Positions 41,112 through 53,883 of a DNA stretch of 64,000 nt are shown piece by piece. The translations under genes were made by a program, and so were the position numbers. The DNA is taken from contig NC_087190.1 in NCBI RefSeq assembly GCF_035594125.1, positions 9,332,604-9,396,603 on the forward strand, in the 5' to 3' direction. This DNA is from Scylla paramamosain. Lineage: Eukaryota > Arthropoda > Malacostraca > Decapoda > Portunidae. Each line of letters starts with the position of its first letter. Positions within the stretch are counted from its first letter, which is position 1. The notes below the pieces were generated by a model. The model was not told the origin of the DNA and searched no databases. It saw nothing but the letters and a program-made list of their open reading frames with translations.

Positions 41112-42540
41112 TCGTGCCGTTTGCATAGGGATTTCAGTTGTCAACCTTCCCCACCCAAGCAACTCAGAAAGATCCTGGTAAGCGCTTGACAAGATGTGAG
41201 GTTTGTGGATCCTTGGAAGAGCATCCGTGTTACATTGTGCCTCTTATTCGGTGATTAAGAATTTGAGAGATTAAGGTGTGTTCATTAAACGGTGTTCTGC
41301 TTTATCCACCCAAGGGCAGCCCTTACTTTGTGTATTCTGAATTCTAAGAGTCTGATCGTGGGACACATAAATGCAGCCCAGTGCCTTGCCCTCACATTGC
41401 AGAAGGGAGGAGTGGTCGTATCGCGAGTGGAATCTGGGGCTGGATGGCGTGAAGTGGTGTACGGGAGCTGGTTGAGATATCTGGTCGTCTCACCTCTGCA
41501 GAGTATGTTGACATACTGGATGATTCGGAAAGAGTTACTCTGCAGTGTAAGTGAGTTATGGGAGAACCTCTTTTTGCGACCCAATGCTCCCCAACAACTT
41601 ATTGAGTCATTGCTACGAAGGCTACCAGATGGGGATATACAAATGTATTAATATTATCTTGTGATTTTTTGTGTTTCTAGCAAATGTTGTGATAATCATA
41701 GTAGTATGGCACTTATGTTAGTTTGTTGTAATAGATATCACATGTAGAAAAAGAGAAATTCGTTTCTTCTTGCAATAAAGGACAGTAAAAGTTAACTTTT
41801 TTTTTTTTCAATTCGTATCCCATGATTTAGATGTGACAATGGGAAAGTCAGTAAATATATTAAATATCTTATGTGCTTCAGACATTATTTGAAAAAGATG
41901 AGTAGTACAAAAAAAAGTTAATGTATCTGAGAACGCCAACGTCGCGAGGATACAAATTATTATATGACGTATGAGGTGTATATCAATCATATCATCGTTA
42001 TTATCATTATCATTATATATATTCATAATTTCATGCTGTGTGTCCTGTTGTTCAGTATGCCTTCCACGTGGTGAGTCTGTCATATTTTTATCTTCTACTC
42101 GTACCCCACTCTCAAAGGTGTTTACTCACTTTCCCTACATTGCTTGCCAGTCCTTAAGGTAAATATCTGCATTGCCTTCCTCGCAGGTCATTGGTCCATA
42201 TTAAGATCACATCTCATTACCTCAAAATCTCCAGTTCCATATTATGATTGGTCTAACTTTTATCTATACCATTGGCCAGCTTCTGGCCGCGATCCACTTT
42301 TTCCCATAAATAGACATGTATGTGTAGTTAGCATCAATTCAGTTCAGAGAGAGAGAGAAAGAGAGAGACAGCAGTCATCAGAGAAGTCAGTTCAGAAAGA
42401 GTCGAGTACATAAAATCATTCACGTCATATTACATCCGTCATATCAGTGTCTCTCGAAATCACGCGTGTATTACTTCTACTACATCATTAAAATAGGAAA
42501 GGTGACACGTGTTTGTGTGACTCCTTTATTCGCACATAAT
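41112..42540. other. Intergenic, one unexplained open frame
   Basis: A 119-codon plus-strand frame (41292-41651) has no recognisable domain. 42340-42370 contains short GA runs. Otherwise nothing was seen. Confidence 0.35.
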
Positions 42541-44790
42541 CTATCACTCCAATCCCTCCTCAGGATCCCCCTAAGCGAAGGTGCCTCTGGCGTTTTGCTT
42601 CTGCTAGTTGGGGAGACCTGAGGAGGTATTTTGCTGATTTTCCATGGAATAACTACTGCTTCCGTGTCAGAGACCCGTCTTTGTGTGCTGAGCGCATAAC
42701 AGAGGTGATAGTGTCTGGCATGGAGGCGTACATTCCTCACTCTTTTTCTCGTCCTAAACTTTCTAAACCTTGGTTTAACACAGCTTGTTCTCGTGCCATA
42801 CATGATAGAGAGGTGGCCCACAAAAGGTACTTAAGCCTTCCATCACCAGAATCTCATGCACTTTATATTTCTGCCCGGAACCATGCCAAGTCTGTTCTCC
42901 AACTAGCCAAAAACTCATTCATTAACAGAAAATGTCAAAACCTTTCAAGATCTAACTCCCCTCGTGATTTCTGACATCTAGCCAAAAATATCTCCAATAA
43001 CTTTACTTCTTCTTCTTTCCCTCCTCTACTTCAACCAGATGGCACCACTGCTATCACATCTATTTCTAAAGCTGAACTCTTTACTCAAACCTTTGCTAAA
43101 AACTCTACCTTGGACGATTCTGGGCTTGTTCCTCCCTCTCCTCCACCCTCTGACTACTTCATGCCACGTATTAAATTTCTTCGCAATGATGTTTTCCATG
43201 CCCTCGCTGGCCTAAACCCTCGGAAGGCTTATGGACCTGATGGGGTCCCTCCTATTGTTCTCCGAAACTGTGCCTCCGTACTTGCACCTTGCCTAGTCAA
43301 ACTCTTTCAGCTCTGTCTGTCAACATCTACCTTTCCTTCTTGCTGGAAGTTTGCCTACATTCAACCTGTTCCTAAAAAGGGTGACCGCTCTAATCCTTCA
43401 AACTACCGTCCTATTGCTTTAAATTCCTGCTTATCTAAAGTTTTTGAATTTATCCTCAACAGGAAGATTCTTAAACATCTATCACTTCACAACATTCTAT
43501 CTGATCGCCAGTATGGGTTCCGTCAAGGCCGCTCTTCTGGTGATCTTCTGGCTTTCCTTACTGAGTCTTGGTCATCCTCTTTTAGAGATTTTGGTGAAAC
43601 TTTGATAGAGTCTGGCACAAAGCTTTGATTTCCAAACTACCCTCCTACGGTTTCTATCCTTCTCTCTGTAACTTCATCTCAAGTTTCCTTTCTGACCGTT
43701 CTATTGCTGCTGTGGTAGACGGTCATTGTTCTTCTCCTAAATCTATTAACAGTGGTGTTCCTCAGGGTTCTGTCCTGTCACCGACTCTCTTCTTATTATT
43801 CATTAATGATCTTCTAAACCAAACTTCTTGTCCTATCCACTCCTACGCTGATGATACCACCCTGCACTTTTCCACGTCTTTTCTTAGACGTCCAACCCTT
43901 CAGGAGGTAAACATATCACACAGGGAAGCCACAGAACGCCTGACTTCTGATCTTTCTAAAATTTCTGATTGGGGCAGAGCAAACTTGGTATTGTTCAATG
44001 CCTCAAAAACTCAATTCCTCCATCTATCAACTCGACACAACCTTCCAGACAACTATCCCCTCTTCTTCAATGACACTCAACTGTCCCCCTCTTCTACACT
44101 GAACATCCTCGGTCTGTCCTTTACTTATAATCTGAACTGGAAACTTCACATCTCATCTCTAGCTAAAACACCTTCTATGAAGTTAGGTGTTCTGAGACGT
44201 CTCCGCCAGTTTTTCTCACCCCCCGAGCTGCTAACTCTGTACAAGGGCCTTATCCGTACATGTATGGAGTATGCTTCACATGTCTGGGGGGTTCCACTCA
44301 TACTGCTCTTCTAGACAGGGTGGAATCAAAAGCTTTTCGTCTCATCAACTCCTCTCCTCTAACTGACTGTCTTCAGCCTCTCTCTCACCGCCGCAATGTT
44401 GCATATCTAGCTGTCTTCTACCGCTATTTTCATGCTAACTGCTCTTTTGATCTTGCTAACTGCATGCCTCCCCTCCTTCCGCGGCCTCGCTGCACAAGAC
44501 TTTCTTCTTTCTCTCACCCCTATTCTGTCCACCTCTCTAACGCAAGAGTTAACCAGTATTCTCAATCATTCATCCCTTTCTCTGGTAAACTCTGGAACTC
44601 CCTGCCTACTTCTGTATTTCCACCTTCCTATGACTTGAATTCCTTCAAGAGGGAGGTTTCAAGACACTTATCCACCAATTTTTGACCACTGCTTTGACCC
44701 TTTTAGGGACTGGCATTTCAGTGGGCATTTTTTTATTATATTTTTGTTGCCCTTGGCCAGTATCCTTCCTACATAAAAAAAAAAAAAAAA
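42541..44790 (+). mobile_element. Family A LINE copy A5 (5' truncated, young)
   Basis: Plus strand from [14 protein letters not shown] (42541 onward; same point as 27657 in A3) to the A-tail (44775-44791). It is very close to A3. Lesions: TGG-to-TGA stop at 42972-42974, a 31-bp deletion at about 43602 removing motif A (VALDISKAF), and a six-G tract (44286-44291) shifting the C-terminus. The 3' UTR and terminus TTGGCCAGTATCC..CTACATAA are intact. Confidence 0.9.
43110..44685 (+). pseudogene. Reverse transcriptase of A5 (deletion and frameshift)
   Basis: Reads NRPI-type N-terminal block ([11 protein letters not shown]), then the 31-bp loss at about 43602, then [11 protein letters not shown] (about 43752), [11 protein letters not shown] (about 43843), WKLHISS and, after the G-tract shift, [13 protein letters not shown] to [16 protein letters not shown]. 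The first catalytic aspartate is deleted, so it cannot be active even in principle. Confidence 0.85.
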
Positions 44791-44797
44791 CTTATCC

Positions 44798-44990
44798 ACG
44801 TAACTCCAACGAGCCACCACATCTGTTGCTGCTACTATCATCTCAAGACAACACTCAGTAAGTCTTCATCAAGGCGGCATTAAGTGGTGAACAGTGAACT
44901 TATAAATCTACCAACCAGTGGCAGTGGCTCAACTAGAACAGCGGCGAGCGGGTCTCATCTGTTACAGCGGTGAGCATTTTATCCGAGACA
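44798..44990 (+). repeat. Dispersed repeat I, copy 2
   Basis: Plus-strand relative of 34420-34612 (shared AACTCCAACGAGCC, ATCTCAAGACAACAC and AGTAAGTCTTCAT words). It begins a few bases after the A-tail of A5, so A5 may have inserted at the edge of this repeat. Confidence 0.55.
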
Positions 44991-45811
<821 letters not shown>

Positions 45812-45970
45812 AATATATACAGCAATCATAATAATGAAACCTAAACATATATCGCTTCCTAAATTCATAATCAATTGCTCTTTTTACCAGAAATGAACAA
45901 AGTAGAAATCCATTATTTAAACTGCGCCTGTATTGAAACTAAGTTATGTATTGCGATATTATAAAAGTTT

Positions 45971-46075
<105 letters not shown>

Positions 46076-46219
46076 AAATTGGAATTTATTTCCATAATTA
46101 CAATTGTTTTTTTGTCACATACAATACAAATCAATGCAATTACTGAATATATACAAGACATAATGGCATAGACAGATTATAGTAAAATATGATTATATCA
46201 ATTACAAATGTTAAGATTA

Positions 46220-46604
46220 CTATAAAAAATAAAATAAAATAGAAATACTTTAGGCTAAAAATCACGCTAAAAAACTACACTGAAAATTGATTACATAGTA
46301 GGCATCTCGCTAAACGAATTTTAAAAGTGGACAAGGAGACATCATCTCTTACGTTACTGGGAAGGCTGTTCCAGCACGACTGGCCAGATACTAAAGAAGG
46401 CTTCGTTCCCAAGCAGGTGCTACATTTAGGTACAAAAAAGTTGTTTTGTTGTCGTGTGTTAACAGCTGTCATGTCACCTACTGTGGGCAGGTGGAACAGC
46501 CAGCTCGGTAATAACTTACTTATAATCTTGAAAACTATTACTCCTACTTCAAAACGGTATTTCTCATTGATCTTTACTCATCCTAGCTCCTTCAGCTATG
46601 GTGT

Positions 46605-46607
<3 letters not shown>
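46220..46607 (-). mobile_element. Family H LINE 3' fragment, copy H2
   Basis: Aligns with 58575-58975 throughout (TACTTTAGGCTAAA, CATCTCTTACGTTAC, CTGTGGGCAGGT, GGTGTGACG). It corresponds to the RT C-terminus and 3' tail on the minus strand. The similarity stops exactly at the (GA)n array, where H1 continues into the RT. Confidence 0.75.

Positions 46608-46681
<74 letters not shown>
46608..46681. repeat. (GA)n microsatellite, about 74 bp
   Basis: Uninterrupted GA array at the breakpoint of LINE fragment H2. Confidence 0.97.
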
Positions 46682-46683
<2 letters not shown>

Positions 46684-46956
46684 CGTTCGGCAGATGTCAA
46701 CAGCTCAGGTGAAGCTGGCAGCACATAGATTGAGGACAGCCTTTCCAACCCTGATGGTGCTGCTAGAGACATGAACACTGACCTACTCTGTGCCACCGTA
46801 GTTTTATTATTTTTCTTTTCATGTACCTTAATAGCATATAGTATGTTGTATTTTGTCACTGTAAATAATTTTATCATTCTAAAGATTGATGTTTATTTTT
46901 AGATAGGGCACGAGGCCCTATCTAAAGACCTGTAGTCTTTATATTAATTGACGTTT

Positions 46957-46959
<3 letters not shown>
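46682..46959. other. Intergenic, nothing recognised
   Basis: Unassigned sequence between two GA arrays. Confidence 0.35.

Positions 46960-47042
<83 letters not shown>
46960..47042. repeat. (GA)n microsatellite, about 83 bp
   Basis: Uninterrupted GA array ending immediately before the first ATG of LINE fragment G. Confidence 0.97.
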
Positions 47043-47047
<5 letters not shown>

Positions 47048-47960
47048 CTCCAGCAACCTGCAACTCCTGTCAACCAAAGTGCAGGGCTTCAGGACAAACG
47101 TCGGGGAACTGACTCATTCATTCGTGCTCAGGCAACGAGTCGATGTAGTGGTGACAGAGGAAACCTTTCTTGACGACACCCGTGTCACTACCTGCGACAA
47201 AATTCCCGGTTACTCCCATTGGATTAGGCGTGACCGTCACGGTGGGCGGGGAGGTGGTGTGGCAGTTTGCCACCGATGTCATGGGGATGCTGTTCTTCCA
47301 CATTATTATCGCTGAGTGGAGCTCCCTGCTGCTCTGTGCTGTGTACCGGCCACAGTGGTATTGCAGCAAACCGCTTTAATACCTGACAGAGCACCTGGAC
47401 ATCACGACCACTCACGACTGTCAGCACGTGGTGACTGTCGGCGACATAAATCACCACTTGGTGATGAGGGCCTTCACGGAGCTGACAGCTGTCCAGGATC
47501 TCCACAATCATGTGGACTTTCCCACACACCAGTGTGGAGGCTCCCTGGACCCAGTGCTGACGGACCTGCCTCAAGACTGTGTTTAATGCCGTCCTCTCGA
47601 CTGTATGGGCAGCTCTGACCATCATGCCGTGCTCGCCACCGTCAGCGTTGCCCCGGCGCGAGACAAGAATCATCAGCGAGTCACCTGGCTGTGGGACCGC
47701 GCCGACTGGATGGCTGTGAGACAGGTCCTGGCTTTGACAGATTGGGACAGGATATTCACCGGGGACCACCACCATGACACCACCGCCCTCACCACTGCCC
47801 TCTGCACAATGCAGCAGCAACACATGCCACACAGGACGTACTCTACCAACCCAAAGGATTATCCCTGGTTTGGGTACAGGTACAGAATTGCTGCTGAACA
47901 GAAGTACGGCGCCTGGACGGGGTACTCCACACAGCGCAACAAAGCCTGACACAGAAGAAA
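47043..47960 (+). mobile_element. LINE endonuclease fragment (family G)
   Basis: GC-rich plus-strand segment encoding an APE-type endonuclease in three frames: NLQLLSTKVQGFRTNVGEL and VDVVVTEETFL (47046-47175), LCAVYRPQW (about 47334-47360), HVVTVGDINHHLVM (GD-N catalytic site, about 47430-47465), then SLDPVLTDLPQD and GSSDHHAVLATV (SDHH catalytic site, about 47607-47640), followed by a WLWDRADW linker. At least two frameshifts and a stop separate the parts. RT is absent. It starts directly after a GA array. Confidence 0.8.
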
Positions 47961-48151
47961 GTGCAGGCCCTCTCGAGCTCCTCTTCCGCTGCTGTTTACA
48001 GCGAAAATTTAAAACGAAAATAATTAATGAAAGCATTACCAAGGAAAAACATACTACAATAACCCTATTAGTAAATAAATATTCCTACACATACATGATA
48101 CATAGTTACATACATACTCGTACATACATACATACATAAGTACATACATAC

Positions 48152-48155
<4 letters not shown>

Positions 48156-48240
<85 letters not shown>

Positions 48241-48253
48241 CATACATATACAC

Positions 48254-48327
<74 letters not shown>
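48156..48327. repeat. (AT)n and (CA)n compound microsatellite
   Basis: AT array 48156-48236, a short CATACATA bridge, then a CA array to about 48327, surrounded by (CATA)n-like degenerate sequence 48090-48150 and 48328-48420. Confidence 0.96.
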
Positions 48328-48331
<4 letters not shown>

Positions 48332-48479
48332 TTACGTACATACTTATATTGACATATACATACACACACTGCATATGTATTGTACATGTAAAGCATTCAA
48401 CCATCAGTAAATCCATCCATATGTATTCATACATACTTATATAATCGCATACATAAATGCAACTTAAATTCACCATGTA

Positions 48480-49953
48480 ATGACATAGTAATATTTCAAT
48501 TTTGACCCTTATTACATTCTTGAAATATTGTGGATTTAATTGAATCTTTCAATGCCAACACCGAGGTGCTTGACTTAGTATGGTGGGTGAGGGTGTTCCA
48601 CGGCCGCACGCCCCGCACACTCACGCTGCGTTGTGCCTGCACCGTGCGGCATAGAGGCATTCTGAGGTCATAGGGCCTGAGGATTTTGGGTTATTGGAGA
48701 GGAGCTCAAATGTTCTATTATTAGGATATGTATGAAGACATGTAAAAACAAATATACATGTTTCCAATTATATTATTTCAGAAACCTTCAATAATTTATT
48801 AACAAAATAGAGGGTCAGTGTGATCATACTTTGACTTTGAATACATTACCCTTAAAACTTTTTTTCTGTCAAATGAATAAGTGGTCTAAAATTGTCCTAA
48901 ACGCTCCTCCACATATTGCAGAACAGTACAATAAATGCGAATAGACAGTGGACATATATATCAATTTCATACAGTCAGCAGTAATATAATTCCTAATCCT
49001 GTACAACAAAGCGGTCAGTTGTGATATTTTGGTACAAAGTTGCCTTACATGTAGTTTCCATGATAAATTATAGTCAATTATTGTTCCTAAGAATTTAATG
49101 CTATTGACTTTAATGCTATTATTATTCAAACATCAAGATTAATAAGATTCTTATTAACTGATGATGACACCAAATAAAATATTTTCGATGTATTTACAGT
49201 AAGTTTATTACTTGCAATACAATTAGAAATACATATGAGCTCATTATTCAAAATCAATACCATTTCCTGAATGTTATGTCCCTGAATAAATATGGTAGTG
49301 TCATCAGGAAATAATAAAAATTTAAGTAATATCGTTAACATAAATTAAAAACAGTAATGGTCCCAAAATTGATCCCTGCGGAACTCCACAACTAACCGAC
49401 TTACAAGAGGAAGACTCATTATTATAAACAGTATACTGCTTTCTGGAACTTAAATAACTCTGCAGAAAATCTTTAACCTTTCCTCGAATCCCATAACTGA
49501 ACAATTTATGTAGAATATTGTGAGATGGTATCAAAGGCCTTCGTTAGGTCACAAAACACTGTTATTTGACTTTCTTCCTTGTCCAATGTATCATAAATAC
49601 TTTGGGTGAGGTAGTGTATTGCTAAATCAGTTGAAAATCTGGGCCTGAACCCAAATTGGTACTCCGTAAATAATGAAAATTGTGTAAAATAATCAATTAA
49701 TCTCAGAAAATACTTTTTCAATCATCTTACTAAAGCTAGAAAGTACTGAGACAGGTCTATAATTTACATGCTTGAATTTTTCACCTTTTTTGAATATTGG
49801 TATAACTTTCACTATTTGTAGTTGTTCAGGAAAGCAACCTTCTTTGAAACATCTATTGGTTAAAAGCTTAAGAAATGGAGAGATTCCATTACTACATTCT
49901 TTTATTATTTCTATATCGATCTCATCAAAACCTGCTAAATTATTGTTCGACAT
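48480..49953 (-). pseudogene. Reverse transcriptase of family C (decayed)
   Basis: Reads NNNLAGFDEI..IIKE, VIPIFKKGEKFKHVNYRPVSVL, YQFGFRPRFSTDLAI, VFCDLTKAFDTI (motif A), SYGIRGKVKDFLQSYLSSR, CGVPQGSILGPLLFLIYVND (motif B) and FPDDTTIF (motif C, usual YxDD read as FPDD), then KVNSIKFLGTIIDYNLSWKLH. Frames change at about 49700, 49520, 49330 and 49127. A CR1/Jockey-group RT by layout. Confidence 0.8.
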
Positions 49954-50249
49954 GATTTTATCATTAAGATTTATAGAAGTAGGTGAAAAAAAAAATTATA
50001 TGAATGGAATAAATTTGTGTATCGACGTTATCATTGCTATGCAGTAAGTTGATGTTGAAGTCATCCATAATATAACATTTTAGTTTGTTTCTATTCAGAA
50101 TATTTAGAATTTTTTCCATGAGTCAATAAAGTCACTGATTGCTGAGTTCGGAGGTCTATACACTGTGCCTACAATGAACTTCATAGGTTTGACAATTTCT
50201 ATAAACATCGACTCAATGTGTGGTAACTGTAACGAGGCATTGACAAGTT

Positions 50250-50741
50250 TTACACCTTGATATTTATTATGAAGGTAGATCCTTCACCCTGAGGTAATCC
50301 TCCACCCTGAGTAGATTTGTTGGAAAAATATGCAAGATAAGACTTCAGTGTAAATAAATTACAAATATTGTTATTTAAGCGAGTCTCACAGAAGGTAATA
50401 ACATCAAAGTTGAATTCAAATAAATTGAGTGATTGATCAAATAAAGATTCAAAGTGCTGGGGAATACTACTAATATTATGGAAAAATAATTTTAGACTAT
50501 ATTTAGGATATGATTTTGTTTCTTCACTATTAAATATATAATTACTGTTAGTCAATGGGAGACTAGGTTCACTTAAATTAAAACCATTATTACTATGTTG
50601 ATCTGTTAAAGTACAGCTGTAGGTCAGTGTACTCAGGACACTAAGGGGATATTGATGATTGTCATTGTTGAAAAGGTCTTTGAATTCAATATCATTCACA
50701 TTACAATATGGTAAGAATTGGTACAAGTTTATATGAGCCAT
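50250..50741 (-). pseudogene. Endonuclease N-terminal part of family C
   Basis: 163-codon frame. After a low-complexity N-terminus it reads LKLFFHNISSIPQHFESL and FDVITFCETRLN (the ET catalytic site of APE endonucleases), ending in a GGGLPQGEGS segment where a GGGVALYV-like strand is expected. The remaining endonuclease (50000-50250) is degraded. Confidence 0.7.
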
Positions 50742-50787
50742 TTTACTTCGTTCCTTTACTTAGTATACCTAACTATACGACTCATCT

Positions 50788-51830
50788 TTACTTCTTGGCT
50801 CCTTTTCGGGTCTCCCTAAGAGGTTTGCGTTTTGACGAAGCCCCCGGCACGGAGGGAGACCGTCCACGGGAGTCACTAAGGCGCGGTGAGGATTGCGAGA
50901 AGTTGGCCTCCTCCCCTCTGCTCATCCACGCCCCATACGCCTCCACGGCAACCACGTCCCCGGCGCTCGTGTCCCCTCGGCCACCATCCACCACTCAGGC
51001 CACGGCCCCGGAAATATCCTCAGTCCTTACTCCGACCTGGGAGTCCGTCCCGGAATCCTCCACCGCCGCAGCATCCACACGTGGGTGTTGTTGTCCGCGT
51101 CTAGCAACGCCGCTCTCAGTCTTAATTTCTGATTATTAATTTTGTGTTGCGAAAGTATGCTATTTTCCCATGCGCCTTGGCCTCCTTCAGTAAGGGCATT
51201 TGAGAATTTTTACCTGCCTGTGATGCTGCGCAGAGATCATAATGAGGAAGATATTTGTACCTTGTAACTTCTTTGCATTTCTCATCACCGCCTCACGATC
51301 ACAGAAGCGGTTGAATCGAATTACAATGGTACGAGGCCTTGAATCGTTATGAATCCCGACTCGATGTGACCGTTCAAGCTGGAGTCCTGGCATCTGAAGC
51401 TTGTTTTCGAGCAACGAAGCCACAGTAGCCGCTGTCTGCTCCCAAGTTTCGCCACTCGTTCTTCCATACCGCTGATCCTTATATTCTTCCTTCGACTGTA
51501 GTCATCTTGGTAATTAATTCTGCTTTCTAACTCCTTGATTCTTTGATTAAAGGCATCAAGCTGTTCAGTAAGAGAGTATTTTTTACTTAGCATCTTTTCT
51601 CTCTCTCTCATGTCCCTTGATATTCGACTTCAGTTAGTCTACTTCTACTGGGTAAATTCAAGACTCGCTGTAATGTCAGAAACTTTTCTTTCCAGCTTAC
51701 CGATATGGTCATTCATTTGTTTCACGACCATATTCGTTGCAGACTTCTACGCCCTCTCCAGCGAATCCAGCACAGGCTTGATCATCGACAAATCCATCAT
51801 GAAAGGTTGGTTAGGATTTGTCCGTTGTTG
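50788..51830 (-). pseudogene. ORF1 of family C (coiled coil and RRM-like)
   Basis: N-terminal helix with MIKPVLDSLE and MNDHIGKLERKVSD-type heptads (51690-51800), then the coiled coil MREREKMLSKKYSLTEQLDAF, ending IKELESRINYQDDYSRRKNIRISG (in parts), then RSHRVGIHNDSRPRTIVIRF and NRFCDREAVMRNAKKL, the RRM-like region of L1/CR1 ORF1 proteins. The C-terminus (50788-50994) is Ser/Arg/Pro-rich. A nucleic-acid-binding chaperone by family. Broken by a shift near 51450. Confidence 0.7.
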
Positions 51831-52544
51831 AGTTGGCAACACAGTTAGTGTGACGTCAACACGGTAATGCGCATGCGCAAGAACTGGCAACTCGATCGAG
51901 GGGGATTTTTGGGGCAAGTCTTGTGTCTTACTAGGATCTACTAAAAGGATCTCATGACTAACACTGTAGAAAGCTTTCCAGAGGTCACACAAGGTTAACA
52001 TTGTAATTTTCTCTATGTTACTAGATATTTTGTTTGTAATAACTGCAAGTGCAGACTCTGTTGACAGTCTCGGACGAAGTCCATGCTGGGTGTTAGACAG
52101 TAGTTGACTAGATTCTAAGAAATGCATGAGCTGATTAGTGACAACTTTTTCTAATACTTTAGATATAATAGGTAATAATGAGATTAGTCGAAAATTATTT
52201 AGGTCATCAACATCACCGGTTTTGAATATTGATACAACTAATGCGTGTTTCCAGGATGTAGGAAAGCTGCCTGTTACAATCGAAGTATTGATTATACAAG
52301 TTTAGTAAAAGATTATAACATAGAGTGCATCCTTCATAAATCTCATTGAAATGCCATCAGAACCTACAGAACTAGTTTCTTTTAGACCTTTAATCGTAAG
52401 GATAATAGTTTCAACATTTATAGGACGAGGTCTAAAAAGTTTGCCGTCACCTAAAGCTACATTAAAATTATTTGTATGTGATACATTTTCACCATGGAGG
52501 AGTTCTTGCGTTCGTTCATAGGTATTCCCGACATTTGCAAAATT

Positions 52545-52615
52545 AAATTAAATTTAAAAAATTAAATTAAATTAAATTAAAAAAATTAAATTAAATTTAA
52601 AAAATTAAATTTATT
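52545..52615. repeat. (TTAAA)n-like A/T repeat
   Basis: AAATT/TTAAA pentameric repeat with irregular spacing inside family D. Confidence 0.85.
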
Positions 52616-53012
52616 GGCTTTGTTAGTTATGTTTTCAAAGTTATGTTCGTTAGAGTTGTATTTACGATCAGGAACAATGTCTTTTATAATTTTCCAGGTC
52701 TTAGAGGTGTTACCTTTTGTGTCCTGTAACTGTTTATGGTAATATTCTGTTTTACCAGCTGTTATTAGAGTCTTTCCACACTTTTTTATTTTCTTGCTTA
52801 TACTGTTCTTGTAAAGTTACATTATGTCGATCAGATTTAAGTTTTATGCGAGTATTGTTTCTAAGGCTCTTAGTTTCACGCATGTCATCATTCATCCATG
52901 GTGCAAATGGTCCTGCAATACTCTTAGTAACAATGGGAGCACAGTCATCTAAACATTTGATAAAATTTTCCGTAAATTTACGTCATCAGTGTTCATGATA
53001 TCATTATTTTAC

Positions 53013-53019
53013 ATTGTTT

Positions 53020-53050
<31 letters not shown>

Positions 53051-53098
53051 TTTATTTTTTTATTTATTTTTTATTTATTTATTTTTTATTTATTTTTT
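53013..53098. repeat. (TTTA)n repeat
   Basis: TTTA tetranucleotide repeat with T-rich irregularities, inside family D between endonuclease and linker. Confidence 0.9.
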
Positions 53099-53883
53099 GC
53101 AAAAATTTTAAACAAAAAGCGTCTTTGGTTCCCGAGATGACGAAAATATCGAGCAACAGATTTAGCAATATCAACAGTGATACTAATAAGGTCATGATCT
53201 CCGATTTCTTGCAGGACAACGTCCCAGGATTAGCTCAGGTTTATTAGTGATACCAAGATCCAATGTTGATGATGCAGCGGTAACCCTCTTCGGTTTATTT
53301 ATTATTTGAGTTAATTCGTTATTTTTTTATGATCTTATTAAGCTTGTTATCATTTCCAAACAAATTATCGTTAAAGAATAAAAGATGCCTTATTTCGGAG
53401 CTTTGGGATGCCGGTACATACATCCAGTAACGATTGCTGGTAACTTGTGACATTGTACCGTTGCCCACATGTCTTCAATGCCTGTTCGCCTGGGAACCTT
53501 GAAGTCAATTACATTTGCAGACAAGACATCCTTGACATAAATACAAGCACCACCACCATGCCCACTATCACATCGAAATATGTTATAATTTGGTAGATTG
53601 ATTCATTATGTTGCAAAGCCTGAGCGTTTAAGTGTTCGATAGTCAAAAAATTTCCTTTACTGTTCACAACGGCAGGTTCTTCTTTGCCATTCCCCTATGT
53701 GGTATAGTGCCGACACGGCTGGCTTTTGTGTCCTACGCGTTGGCAGATAGTGCGTAGAATTTTGCGGTCAAATACACAGTTAGCTTGTACATGATTAAAT
53801 TCACCACTGTTGAAGCATCCTACCTTTCGCCTACTATAGAGTTCAGAGTAATTCAAATCAAAGTGACTTTCCTGCTGAAGGGT

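Larger units (their letters stand above)
48480..51925 (-). mobile_element. Family C LINE: ORF1 (coiled coil + RRM) and ORF2 (endonuclease-RT)
   Basis: A nearly full-length minus-strand APE-type LINE. 5' segment about 51830-51925; ORF1 50788-51830; ORF2 from endonuclease (50250-50741) through RT (48870-49953) to a C-terminus near 48500 with a SVSVRGVRPWNTLT-type ending. Every part is broken by stops or shifts, so it is a relic. Its upstream end directly abuts family D, also on the minus strand. Confidence 0.82.
51926..53883 (-). mobile_element. Family D LINE fragment: CCHC gag, endonuclease, RT N-part
   Basis: Minus-strand order from 5': zinc knuckles (GCFNSGEFNHVQANC and ICQRVGHKSQPC, 53695-53830); an endonuclease start (NFLTIEHLNAQ, about 53600-53660) and SGHGGGACIYVKDVL (about 53530-53575); a linker ending APWMNDDMR (about 52890); RT N-terminus with GISMRFMKDAL, FKTGDVDDLNNFRLISLL (about 52160-52230) and HGLRPRLSTESALAVI (52000-52100). 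It ends at about 51926 inside RT motif A (TLCDLWKAFYSV). The gag end is cut at 53883 by the Ty3/gypsy relic. Confidence 0.75.

Noticed and set aside
41292..41651. 119-codon open frame as a gene
   Set aside because: No domain, no start context, no splice pattern; the composition is not clearly coding.
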